64,000 nt of DNA from Pseudomonas khavaziana (GTDB lineage Bacteria; Pseudomonadota; Gammaproteobacteria; Pseudomonadales; Pseudomonadaceae): the NCBI RefSeq assembly GCF_019145205.1, contig NZ_JAHSTT010000010.1, forward strand, positions 1-64,000, written 5' to 3'. Shown here piece after piece: positions 41,317-49,162 of this stretch; the stretch's first letter is position 1; each line of letters starts with the position of its first letter. Under the pieces are notes generated by a model. The model was not told where the DNA came from and did no database searches. It worked only from the letters and a program-made list of their open reading frames with translations. A program made the translations under genes and the position numbers.

Positions 41317-42764
41317 TGGATGCGCAAACGTTGGAAATGGCAGCCCGTGCGTCTTGCACCGCACGTTCGGAACACCCGGGCCTGGGTCATGACGGCGAAC
41401 AGTGCCGGCATGAACACAGCCACATTCTTGACTCGAAAACCCACGGTTCAGGCTATGCCGGCCCGCAGAGCCGCAAGATCTTTTGCAGCCATTGCCGCCT
41501 GCAACGCTGGCTGGATGTGGAAGCCGCACTGGCCATGGCCCAGGCTGATGTCAATATCATCCCGCGTGAGGCGGCCCTGGACATCGAAAAAGCCGCGTTG
41601 CTGTCGGGCATCAATGTGCGCCAGTTGGCCGAGGGCGTGGCGGCCACCGGTCATTCGCTGATGCCATTGCTCAGCGCCCTGCAAAAGAACTGCAGCCCGA
41701 ATGCCCGTGAATACGTGCATTACGGTGCTACCACCCAGGACATCCAGGACACCGCCCAGTCCCTGGAAATGCGCGACGTCCTCGACGCCATGGACCAGGC
41801 CCTGGAAACCTTGCTGGGCAAACTGTCGACGCTGGCCGATGCACACCGTGACTCGCTGATGGTCGCCAGAACCCACTCGATCCCGGCGTTGCCGACCACT
41901 TTCGGGCTGAAGGTCGCCGGCTGGATCGACGAGCTGCTGCGCCATCGCCAGCGCCTGGCCGAGGCACGCCAGCGCGTGCTGGTGGTGCAACTGTTCGGCG
42001 GGGTCGGCACCATGGCCGCGTTCGGTCCGGAGGCGATACCGATGCTGGAGCGTTTTGCCGAGCGCTTGTCATTGCAGGTGCCCTTGACCGGCTGGCACGT
42101 GTCCCGTGACCGGGTCGCGGAGTTCGTCAGCACCCTGGCGATGGTCACGGCCTCGTTGGCCCGGGTGGCCGATGAGATCCGTACGCTCAATCGCTGGGAA
42201 ATCGCTGAAGTGGAAGTGGGCTGGAGCGATCAGCAGATCGGCAGCAGCACCATGCCGCACAAACGCAACCCGGAAGGCTGCGAGCAAGTGGTGGTGCTGG
42301 CGCGGCTGGCCAAGGCCCAGGTCATGCTCGCGCTGGACGCGATGATTCTTGAACACGAGCGCGATTACCGCGGCACCCGCCTGGAGTGGTGTGCGGTCGC
42401 GGACGTTTCCCACTATGCGCTGATGGCGCTGTCGATCCTCACCGACACCATCGACGGGCTCACTGTGAACGTGCAGAAGATGGAATGTACCGCCCACGCC
42501 TACGGCGATGCCATCTGCACCGAAGCCGTGGTGTTCGAAATGGCGCGCAAGCTGGGCAAGAGCAGCGCCTACGAAATCATCTTCGAAGTGTCCCAGGCGA
42601 GCCAGCGCAATCATGTGTCGATTCGCACCGCCATCGAGGCCGATGCGCGGGTGGTCGCCGCCATGGACACCGGCGCACTGGCTCGGCTGTTCGAGCCCAG
42701 GACCCACCTGGGCATGTCCGACCGCATCGTCGACAACGTGCTGTCCAAACTGGCGGCCCGCTAA
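41316..42764 (+). CDS. flcB: Fumarase/aspartase-superfamily lyase 2 (FlcB-like)
   Basis: A 482-residue lyase, paralogous to the preceding gene. Motifs are YVHYGATTQDIQDT, ARTHSIPALPTTFG and GSSTMPHKRNP. The N-terminal 40 residues are His/Cys-containing (CRHEHSHILD, FCSHCRLQRW) and differ from lyase 1, and the proximal GSGYAGPQSRKIF replaces GGAYSSPEFAAIF. The ATG is the second base-overlapping start; a GTG lies one codon upstream. The pair of lyases is a diagnostic element of the flc gene set. It corresponds in order to PA3516. Confidence 0.8.
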   Translation: MDAQTLEMAARASCTARSEHPGLGHDGEQCRHEHSHILDSKTHGSGYAGPQSRKIFCSHCRLQRWLDVEAALAMAQADVNIIPREAALDIEKAALLSGINVRQLAEGVAATGHSLMPLLSALQKNCSPNAREYVHYGATTQDIQDTAQSLEMRDVLDAMDQALETLLGKLSTLADAHRDSLMVARTHSIPALPTTFGLKVAGWIDELLRHRQRLAEARQRVLVVQLFGGVGTMAAFGPEAIPMLERFAERLSLQVPLTGWHVSRDRVAEFVSTLAMVTASLARVADEIRTLNRWEIAEVEVGWSDQQIGSSTMPHKRNPEGCEQVVVLARLAKAQVMLALDAMILEHERDYRGTRLEWCAVADVSHYALMALSILTDTIDGLTVNVQKMECTAHAYGDAICTEAVVFEMARKLGKSSAYEIIFEVSQASQRNHVSIRTAIEADARVVAAMDTGALARLFEPRTHLGMSDRIVDNVLSKLAAR

Positions 42765-42801
42765 GCATTGATCACCCCACAGACTTATCAAGGAGCGACA
42801 C

Positions 42802-43875
42802 ATGTCAAACGTTATGGCAGTTGATAAAGCCAAGGTGCAACAGTTTTCGGCGCGCATCATGGAGGACTACGGCAACACCCTGCGCGGCGCCATGCTCTAT
42901 ATCGGCGACCAGCTCGGCTTGTTCAAGTCCCTGGCCGACGGCGAGGCGGTGACCCTGGAGGAGCTGGCACAAAAGACCGGCTACAACGCCCGTTACCTGC
43001 GCGAATGGCTGGGCAGCATGGTCACCGGCAGCTATGTGACCTACGACGCGCCCACCCGCCGTTACCAGATGCCTGCGGAGTTCGTGCCGGTGCTCGCCGA
43101 TGAAGACTCGCCGTATTTCGCCGGCGGCATCATTCAGTTGAGCGTGCCGTTCGTGAGCATGGCACCCAAGGTCATCGAAGCGTTCCGTAATGGGGGAGGC
43201 TGCGCCGAAGAGGCGTTCCCGCTGGAGACCTGGAAAGGCATGGAGCGCATGACCATGCCTTGGTACAAACACTATCTGGTGCAGCACTGGATCCCTTCCC
43301 TGGACGGCGTCGAAGAGAAACTCAAGACCGGCGGCAGTGTCCTTGACTTCGGCTGCGGCGCCGGCCTGGCGGCGATCACCATGGCCAAGGCCTACCCCGA
43401 GGCGCGGATTGTCGGCTGCGACTTCCATTTGCCCTCCATCGAGTTGGCGCGGGCCAACGCCGAGGCGGCGGGCGTGGGCGACCGTGTGCAGTTCGAAGTG
43501 AATGATTCCGATGCGCTGCGCGGCCAGCAATTCGACTTCGTGACCACCTTCGTGGTGATCCACGACGCCACCGACCCCCAGCAAATGCTCAAGGACCTGC
43601 GCGCAGCTACAGCCGCAGACGGCACCTACCTGATGGTCGAACTCAACTTGTCCGAGGAGCTGCACGAGAACATGAACCTGTTCGGCCGGGTGATGTACCC
43701 GCAGAGCACGCTCTATTGCATGACTTGTTCGCTGTCCCATGGCGGGGCGGGGCTGGGCGCGTTCATGGGTGAGAAGCGTGCCCGTCAGATGGCGCAAGCC
43801 GCCGGGTTCAGCCACTTCCGCAAAGTGCCTTCGGAATGGCCGCCGATGCCGGCGTTGTTCGAACTTAAGCCCTGA
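42802..43875 (+). CDS. flcA: SAM-dependent methyltransferase with N-terminal winged helix (FlcA-like)
   Basis: A 357-residue class-I methyltransferase. Residues about 10-90 form a winged-helix dimerisation domain (LYIGDQLGLFKSLADGE...YLREWLGSMV). Motif I is VLDFGCGAGLA at about 180-190, followed by the acidic GCDF and the post-motif FVTTFVVIHDATDP. The final domain resembles small-molecule methyltransferases. It closes the five-gene operon, matching PA3515. In the flc pathway the methyltransferase caps the nitrogen/oxygen-bearing group to give the N-methylated thiohydroxamate; the atom methylated is not visible from sequence. The ATG follows AAGGAGCG. Confidence 0.8.
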   Translation: MSNVMAVDKAKVQQFSARIMEDYGNTLRGAMLYIGDQLGLFKSLADGEAVTLEELAQKTGYNARYLREWLGSMVTGSYVTYDAPTRRYQMPAEFVPVLADEDSPYFAGGIIQLSVPFVSMAPKVIEAFRNGGGCAEEAFPLETWKGMERMTMPWYKHYLVQHWIPSLDGVEEKLKTGGSVLDFGCGAGLAAITMAKAYPEARIVGCDFHLPSIELARANAEAAGVGDRVQFEVNDSDALRGQQFDFVTTFVVIHDATDPQQMLKDLRAATAADGTYLMVELNLSEELHENMNLFGRVMYPQSTLYCMTCSLSHGGAGLGAFMGEKRARQMAQAAGFSHFRKVPSEWPPMPALFELKP

Positions 43876-43947
43876 CCTGGGCCATGCCTGCGACGGCTGC
43901 CTGAAGTTCGCACAGTAAGGCAATTTAGTGGCCCCTTTGTAACCAAA

Positions 43948-43990
43948 TCCTCGCCAAAATCGCTTTTATTTTCAGGTGGTTAGGCGAGGA
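43948..43990 (+). promoter_or_regulatory. Leader inverted repeat covering a ribosome site
   Basis: TCCTCGCC (43948-43955) and GGCGAGGA (43983-43990) are perfectly complementary 8-mers. The downstream arm is the Shine-Dalgarno region of the next gene (ATG 43996). A folded leader would sequester it, so translation could be regulated; the 27-base loop is large, which weakens the idea. Confidence 0.4.
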
Positions 43991-43995
43991 TGCAA

Positions 43996-44325
43996 ATGCG
44001 CACTGTGGGAATGATGCTGATTGCCTGCTCCCTGGCCGGCGGCGCGGCGGCCGTGCAGGCCAGGGAATTGCGCGAGGGCGACAAGTACATGTGCAGCTGG
44101 GGCGCGGGCACTGCTGCCAGGGCCCAGGAACTCAAGCTCTCCGGGGTGTCGCTGTACGCCGCTCGGCAGAAGATCCAAAGCATCAAGTTCAACAAATCGT
44201 GGATGCGCATGATGGCCATGGGCATTACCGAACAGACCTATGACAGTCGTTCACGGCTTAAGCCGGAGGCGATTCGCAAGAGTTTTTATCAGGATTGTTT
44301 GCGTTATAAGGTGGCGCGTAAATAA
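43996..44325 (+). CDS. Small secreted protein of unknown function
   Basis: A 109-residue exported protein with a signal peptide (MRTVGMMLIACSLAGGAAAVQA). The mature part has two cysteines (MCSWGAG, YQDCLRYK), a likely disulfide pair, and is basic. An ATG two codons earlier is possible, but spacing to GCGAGG favours this one. It follows the flc-like operon by 120 bp in the same direction but has its own leader hairpin; whether it belongs to the copper response is unknown. No family recognised. Confidence 0.65.
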   Translation: MRTVGMMLIACSLAGGAAAVQARELREGDKYMCSWGAGTAARAQELKLSGVSLYAARQKIQSIKFNKSWMRMMAMGITEQTYDSRSRLKPEAIRKSFYQDCLRYKVARK

Positions 44326-44414
44326 CCGATTGCCACGCACTGGCGCTTACAAATCCACGACAAACTCAATGTAGGTATTTGCATACAATCACCCACTTCT
44401 TCATGGAGGCCTGT

Positions 44415-44861
44415 ATGCAAGTGCTTATTCGAGCGGCAACAGCCGATGACGTTGACACGCTGTGTGCTATCCGCACCGCGGTTGTGCAAAACCATCTGAG
44501 CCTTGAGCAGATGGCTGACCTTGGCATTACCCCACAGGTACTGGTCGATACCCTGAGTGCGGCCCCCTGCGCCTGGATCGCGGAAGTCGATGGCCAGGCG
44601 GCCGGTTTTTCCATGGTTGACCTGGCCGAAGGCGAAGTGTTCGCGATGTTCGTGTTGCCCACCCATGAAAACCTTGGGCTAGGGCGCCAGCTGATGGCGT
44701 TGGCCGAGGCGGCATTGTTTGAACACCACGACAGGCTGTACCTGGTCACCGACGGGCGCGATGACATCCGCGCCAATGGCTTCTATCAGCGCCTGGGCTG
44801 GTCCGTCGTGGGCAGTGTCGAGGGCGACGACGTTCGTTATGAAAAGGGCAGGGCGCGGTAG
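44415..44861 (+). CDS. GNAT-family acetyltransferase
   Basis: A 148-residue acetyltransferase. It starts MQVLIRAATADDVDTLCAIR, the normal GNAT N-terminus, and has motif A with FVLPTHENLGLGRQLM (the acetyl-CoA pyrophosphate loop) and motif B NGFYQRLGWSVVGS. The ATG follows GGAGG. Substrate unknown. Its stop is 3 bp before the next small gene, so they are likely cotranscribed. Confidence 0.85.
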   Translation: MQVLIRAATADDVDTLCAIRTAVVQNHLSLEQMADLGITPQVLVDTLSAAPCAWIAEVDGQAAGFSMVDLAEGEVFAMFVLPTHENLGLGRQLMALAEAALFEHHDRLYLVTDGRDDIRANGFYQRLGWSVVGSVEGDDVRYEKGRAR

Positions 44862-44864
44862 GCC

Positions 44865-45122
44865 ATGAATGCGCCGCCGCCAGCGTCCAACAGCTTGCGT
44901 TATCTCGCGGTTGGCGTGCTGTGTGTCGCGGTGTTATTGGGGTTCTATTTCGTTCAAATCAACGCCAAGGCAGACCGCCAGCGTGAAGAGACCGCCGAAC
45001 GCCTTGCGCTGTGTCGTCATCTGGAACGGGTCGCGGGGGCGACCTCTACCCGTAACGAGGAGCTTCGTCGAACGTGCGCGCAACTGAGCGAGCAGTTATT
45101 CAAGCGGGCGCCGTCAGATTGA
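44865..45122 (+). CDS. Small membrane-anchored protein
   Basis: An 85-residue protein with one N-terminal membrane helix (LRYLAVGVLCVAVLLGFYFV) and a charged, probably coiled-coil tail with two cysteines. It starts 3 bp after the GNAT stop; a TGA-free overlap and spacing suggest translational coupling. No family recognised. Confidence 0.6.
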   Translation: MNAPPPASNSLRYLAVGVLCVAVLLGFYFVQINAKADRQREETAERLALCRHLERVAGATSTRNEELRRTCAQLSEQLFKRAPSD

Positions 45123-45274
45123 TTAATAACCCTCTTTTATAAGTGGAATTGTTTCAAGAATATTTGCGCTACTTGCACCAAAAAGTGGCACTCGTATTAT
45201 TCGTTACCTTAAAAAACATGTGGTTATTGAATGACTTACGCAATATGTAATCCGACGAAAGGATTAAAATATTG

Positions 45275-45303
45275 TTGTTACAGGGTTTTACAGTCGCTAC
45301 TAT
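45275..45303 (+). promoter_or_regulatory. Sigma-70-like promoter of a candidate small RNA
   Basis: TTGTTA (45275-45280), a 17-bp spacer and TACTAT (45298-45303) make a good housekeeping promoter in the AT-rich 304-bp gap between two unrelated genes. There is no coding frame downstream, only a strong terminator ending at about 45378. Confidence 0.5.
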
Positions 45304-45308
45304 AGCCG

Positions 45309-45378
45309 GGCGTTCACCTCCCACGGTTTATGCATTTTTAAATCCCAAGTTTCCATCAGCTACTTGGGATTTTTTTTG
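45309..45378 (+). ncRNA. Candidate ~70-nt small RNA
   Basis: Predicted transcript from a sigma-70 promoter to a Rho-independent terminator in a gene-free gap. It contains an exposed CACCTCCC, complementary to Shine-Dalgarno sequences, followed by an A/T-rich stretch (ATGCATTTTTAA) of the kind bound by Hfq, then the terminator hairpin. No known Pseudomonas small-RNA family was recognised. The rest of the 45123-45426 gap has no gene. Confidence 0.42.
45340..45378 (+). terminator. Rho-independent terminator
   Basis: AAATCCCAAG, 13-base loop, CTTGGGATTT and a run of eight Ts: a 10-bp perfect stem with a U-tract. It ends the candidate small RNA and would also block read-through from the GNAT operon toward the convergent NUDIX gene. 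Confidence 0.85.
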
Positions 45379-45426
45379 CCTGCGATTTGACCTAGGGGAT
45401 CGAATTTCAGAATATTTCATCTGGCG

Positions 45427-45789
45427 TCAGAGACGACGCAGGAAGGATTTGACGATGTGGCGGGTGGCATCGGTGGTATCCAGCTCGTCCAGTGCCCCAT
45501 AGGCGTACCACTGGCAGTCCACGATCTCATTGCAGGGGCGTGCCTGGTCGATATTCACCACCGAGGCCTCGAACACATGGTGCAGGGTGTCGCGGGTCTT
45601 GAGTTCCTGTAAATACAGCAAGCCGTCCACGTTTAATCCGGTTTCTTCTTCCAACTCGCGTTCCGCCGCGCCGACCGGGCGCTCGTCGGACTCGACCTTG
45701 CCGCCTGGCAACGCCCATTTAGACCGGGCTTTGCGCACGAAGAGAATATGCTCCTCATGTGCGCAAATGACCGTTGCACGTATTTTCAA
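45427..45789 (-). CDS. NUDIX hydrolase, TTG start
   Basis: A 120-residue NUDIX phosphohydrolase. The Nudix box is complete: GGKVESDERPVGAAERELEEETGL fits Gx5Ex7REUxEExGU. The start is taken at TTG (LKIRATVICAHEEH) because GGGAGG lies 8 bp upstream; the frame is open another 16 codons with poor context. It cleaves nucleoside-diphosphate-linked substrates, of unknown identity. It is convergent with the small-RNA candidate and divergent from the next gene. Confidence 0.85.
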   Translation of the reverse strand: MKIRATVICAHEEHILFVRKARSKWALPGGKVESDERPVGAAERELEEETGLNVDGLLYLQELKTRDTLHHVFEASVVNIDQARPCNEIVDCQWYAYGALDELDTTDATRHIVKSFLRRL

Positions 45790-45917
45790 TGCCTGTACCT
45801 CCCACAGTGCGATCAATGTCATAAAAGTGTAATGCAATTGTCATGCTAAGTGGTTGTGGCGTGCCGGGGCCGGTATGTGGATACTTCCGGTTTGACGAAT
45901 ACGAGCGAGGACATTCA

Positions 45918-46895
45918 ATGAAGACCATACGCTGGGGCATGATCGGCTGTGGCAATGTCACTGAGTTGAAGAGTGGACCGGCTTTCTATAAAGCGCCAGG
46001 TTCGGCACTGGTGGCGGTGATGGGGAGGCGTCTGGATGCAGTGCGAGATTATGCGGCGCGGCACGGTATTGCCCGTTTCTATACCGACGCCCAGGCACTG
46101 ATCAATGACCCTGAGGTGGACGCCGTCTACATCGCCACACCGCCCGACAGTCACCTTGAGTACGCCCTGATGGTGGCGGCGGCGGGCAAGCATTGTTGCG
46201 TCGAAAAACCCATGTCGCTGAATGCCGAACAGAGTGCGTTGATGCAGCGCACTTTCGAACGCGCCGGCCTGCATCTGTTTGTTTCCTACTACCGGCGCTC
46301 GTTGCCGCGCTTCCAGCAAGTGCGCACCTGGTTACAGGAAGGCCGTATCGGTGCATTGCGCCATTTAACTTGGACTCTGTGCAAGCCGGCCGCTGCCGCT
46401 GACAGCAACGCCGCCAATTGGCGCACTGATCCTGCGATTGCCGGTGGCGGCTATTTCGCTGACCTGGCCAGCCATGGCTTCGATCTTTTCCAATACCTGG
46501 CTGGCGATATTGTCGAGGTCTCGGGCTATACCGCGCGACAGGCCGGACGCTATGCAGCAGAAGATGCGGTAACCGCCTGCTGGACCTTTGCCAGCGGTGC
46601 GTTGGGCATGGGCTGCTGGAACTTCGTGGCGGACCGTCGTGAGGATTGTGTCGAGTTGATCGGTAGCCAGGGTCGCATCCAGTTTTCAGTGTTCGAGGAC
46701 CAGCCACTACGCCTTGAAGGTGAGACCACCGAAGTATTGGAGGTGCCATGCCATGCCCATATCCAGTGGCACCACGTACTGAACATGAACGCCCATATCC
46801 GCGGGGAGGCCGAGCATCCGTCGCTGGCGATCGAGGCGTTGAAGACCGATATCATCCTGGACAAGGTGTTACAGCGTTACTCCCAGCATCCCTAG
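45918..46895 (+). CDS. Gfo/Idh/MocA-family oxidoreductase
   Basis: A 325-residue NAD(P)-dependent dehydrogenase. Rossmann fingerprint GMIGCGNVTELKSGPAFYKA; hallmark VEKPMSLNAEQS near residue 95; substrate-side DLASHGFDLFQYL with the conserved His. The ATG follows GCGAGGAC. The substrate cannot be assigned; it is not adjacent to a sugar operon. It is a third Gfo/Idh enzyme of the window, unrelated in position to the inositol locus. Confidence 0.85.
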   Translation: MKTIRWGMIGCGNVTELKSGPAFYKAPGSALVAVMGRRLDAVRDYAARHGIARFYTDAQALINDPEVDAVYIATPPDSHLEYALMVAAAGKHCCVEKPMSLNAEQSALMQRTFERAGLHLFVSYYRRSLPRFQQVRTWLQEGRIGALRHLTWTLCKPAAAADSNAANWRTDPAIAGGGYFADLASHGFDLFQYLAGDIVEVSGYTARQAGRYAAEDAVTACWTFASGALGMGCWNFVADRREDCVELIGSQGRIQFSVFEDQPLRLEGETTEVLEVPCHAHIQWHHVLNMNAHIRGEAEHPSLAIEALKTDIILDKVLQRYSQHP

Positions 46896-46941
46896 CCGTT
46901 GCAATAGCGTGAGGCTTCATTTTTTTCAAAGGAATACCGGG

Positions 46942-47571
46942 ATGAAATACTGGATGGTGTTGTGGCTGCTGATCGCTACAGGCGCAGCGGCGGCTTCGCG
47001 CAACCAAGGGCAAGCGGGGGAGTTTGATTTTTATGTGCTGTCACTGTCGTGGTCGCCGACGTTCTGCCTGACGCACCCAGGCAATGAGCAGTGTTCGGGC
47101 AAGGGCTATGGCTTTGTGCTGCACGGCTTGTGGCCGCAATACGCACGAGGTGGTTGGCCGGCCTCGTGTGCGCCGCAGTCGCGCCTGAGTGACGAGGAGA
47201 TGGACAAGGGCGCGGCGCTGTTTCCGACCCGTGCGTTGCTCAAGCATGAGTGGGCCAAGCATGGCACTTGCAGCGGGCTCGAGCCGCTGGAGTATCTGCA
47301 AAGGACCGACACGGCACTTGGCGTGGTGGTTATCCCGCAACAGCTGCAGCCGTTCAATACACCGCCATCGCTGCCGGCACAGGAGATCGAGGCGCTGTTT
47401 CGCGAGAGCAACCCACGCATGGGCAACCACGGGCTGGCGGTGATCTGCAAAGGCAAGGTGCTCTCGGAGGTGCGTGTGTGCCTGACCAAAGACCTGGCGT
47501 TTGCCGGTTGCCCGCGCAGCGTGAAAAGCCAGTGCCGAGACGGTGATATTCGTATTCCAACCCAGCGCTGA
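46942..47571 (+). CDS. Secreted ribonuclease T2
   Basis: A 209-residue exported endoribonuclease. Signal peptide residues 1-19 end in GAAAA. The two T2 active-site segments are intact: FVLHGLWPQY (CAS I) and LLKHEWAKHGTC (CAS II), each with its catalytic histidine; about six cysteines could form disulfides. The ATG (MKYWM) follows AAAGGAATACC. It would act in the periplasm or outside as a scavenging RNase. The upstream open frame to 46909 is not used. Confidence 0.88.
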   Translation: MKYWMVLWLLIATGAAAASRNQGQAGEFDFYVLSLSWSPTFCLTHPGNEQCSGKGYGFVLHGLWPQYARGGWPASCAPQSRLSDEEMDKGAALFPTRALLKHEWAKHGTCSGLEPLEYLQRTDTALGVVVIPQQLQPFNTPPSLPAQEIEALFRESNPRMGNHGLAVICKGKVLSEVRVCLTKDLAFAGCPRSVKSQCRDGDIRIPTQR

Positions 47572-47688
47572 ATGCCAATTCGAGCACTGGGCAGGGAGCA
47601 GGGCAAAGGGGCATTTTGTTCAATACCTTGAGCGTTCCGGGCGTTACCGTGATCTCAACCTCGTTTGGCATCACAAGAAGGAACTGCA

Positions 47689-48276
47689 ATGAGCTTGATC
47701 ATTTCCATGGCCGCCTTTGCCCTGGCGACTTCCATCACCCCTGGGCCAGTCAATGTCGTGGCCCTGAGCAGTGGCGCGCGCTTTGGCTTCGCCGCCAGCC
47801 AGAAGCATGTGTTCGGCGCCGCTGTCGGCTTCACCTTGTTGCTGGTGCTGATCGGCCTGGGCCTGCATGAAGTGCTGGTGCGCTGGCCGATCCTGACCCA
47901 ACTGATCCAGTGGGGTGGGATCGCCTTTCTGCTGTACATGGCCTGGAAGCTGGCGGTGGACGATGGTCGCCTGGACGCCGACGGCACTGCAACCGCGCCG
48001 TCGATGTTGTACGGCGCAATCATGCAGTGGCTCAACCCGAAGGCCTGGCTGGCCTGTGTGGCAGGCATGGGGTTGTTCGCGGCTGATGGCGACGCTGGGC
48101 AGGTGTGGTTGTTTGCGGCGCTGTACCTGGTGATCTGCTACCTGTCGGTGGCGTGCTGGGCGTACGCCGGGACATTTTTGCGCCGCTACTTGAGCAACCC
48201 CCAGGGCGTGCGCCTGTTCAACCGCTCAATGGCCGCGTTGCTGGTGGCCAGTGTGGGTTATTTGCTGATGGTTTGA
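47689..48276 (+). CDS. LysE/RhtB-family exporter
   Basis: A 195-residue, six-helix amino-acid exporter. The family motif SITPGPVNVVALSSG occurs at the first helix end, with helices up to residue 190. The ATG follows AAGGA. It overlaps the 3' end of the convergent AraC-family gene by 59 bp, so the two reading frames share sequence. LysE-type exporters next to AraC regulators are common in Pseudomonas, the regulator probably controlling the exporter. Confidence 0.87.
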   Translation: MSLIISMAAFALATSITPGPVNVVALSSGARFGFAASQKHVFGAAVGFTLLLVLIGLGLHEVLVRWPILTQLIQWGGIAFLLYMAWKLAVDDGRLDADGTATAPSMLYGAIMQWLNPKAWLACVAGMGLFAADGDAGQVWLFAALYLVICYLSVACWAYAGTFLRRYLSNPQGVRLFNRSMAALLVASVGYLLMV

Positions 48277-49093
48277 GGTTTTCGCGGTACTGCCCCGGCG
48301 TGGCGGCGAAGTGCTGTTTGAAGGTGCGCTGGAAATGGGCCTGGTCGGCAAAGCCCGCGGCCAGGGCGACGTCGGCAATCAGTGCACCATTGCGCAATTG
48401 GCTGCGGGCAAACTGGATGCGTCGGTTGACCATGAACGCGTGTGGCGTCAACCCGTAATACTGTTTGAATGCGCGGATCAGATAGGACGGCGACAGCTCG
48501 GCCGCCTGGCAAATGTCTTCGAGCTTCAACGCCTGGGTACAATGGGTGCGGATGTAGTCGGCGGCGCGTTCCAGCTTGTGGTTGACCTCACGCACTGGCG
48601 TCAGCGACGGATTCAGGCGCTGTTGCACCTCGGTAAAATAGCTCACCAGCGCGCTCTGTTTTTGCAGCAGCTCGGCCTGTTCGTCCAGCAGTATCCGGTA
48701 CAGGTCCAGCAAGCCGAGATACAGCTGCGTGTCACGGGTATGGGGCGTATCGAAAGGTCGGTAACCCTGCTCGGTGCTGAAACCCAGCTGGTATTGCAGG
48801 TCGGTCAGCCACGGCGTGTCGAGGTACAGCATGTGATAGGACCAGGGCTGGTCATAAATTGGGTTGCATGCATGCACATCGCCCGGGTTCATCAGCACCA
48901 CCGTGCCGGCGCTGATCTCGAAGGTCTTGGCGCCGTAGTGGTAATAGCTGCGCCCGGTGGTGATCGCGCCAATGGAAAAATGCTCGTGGGCATGCCGGGT
49001 GTAAGTGACCTTGCGACCGTCGGCGATGGTCCGCGCCTCAATGAACGGCAAGCGTTCATCACGCCAGAAAAGCGGTGCTGTAGCGGCGGTCAT
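48218..49093 (-). CDS. AraC-family transcriptional regulator
   Basis: A 291-residue regulator with an N-terminal cupin-like effector domain (HAHEHFSIGAITTGRSYYHYG...VVLMNPGDVHACNP) and a C-terminal AraC DNA-binding domain with both helix-turn-helix motifs (LKLEDICQAAELSPSYLIRAFKQYYGLTPHAFM and IADVALAAGFADQAHFQRTFKQHFAATPGQY). The start is the ATG of MTAATAP, as the extra 22 upstream codons lack context. Its C-terminus overlaps the convergent exporter gene. It is the likely regulator of that exporter. Confidence 0.87.
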   Translation of the reverse strand: MTAATAPLFWRDERLPFIEARTIADGRKVTYTRHAHEHFSIGAITTGRSYYHYGAKTFEISAGTVVLMNPGDVHACNPIYDQPWSYHMLYLDTPWLTDLQYQLGFSTEQGYRPFDTPHTRDTQLYLGLLDLYRILLDEQAELLQKQSALVSYFTEVQQRLNPSLTPVREVNHKLERAADYIRTHCTQALKLEDICQAAELSPSYLIRAFKQYYGLTPHAFMVNRRIQFARSQLRNGALIADVALAAGFADQAHFQRTFKQHFAATPGQYRENLKPSANNPHWPPATRPLSG

Positions 49094-49162
49094 GGGCAGG
49101 CGCTCCCGGGTGTCGATCAAGTGAGCAGGCAGCCTTATACAAAATCCGGGATTGTTCAAGCC

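Noticed and set aside
39877..41529. 550-codon open frame antisense to the first lyase
   Set aside because: The plus strand has the whole lyase signature; this frame has no motifs and no ribosome site.
39901..42764. Reading the two lyases as purB or argH
   Set aside because: Housekeeping lyases are not tandem duplicates inside a metal-controlled operon; only the superfamily motifs are shared.
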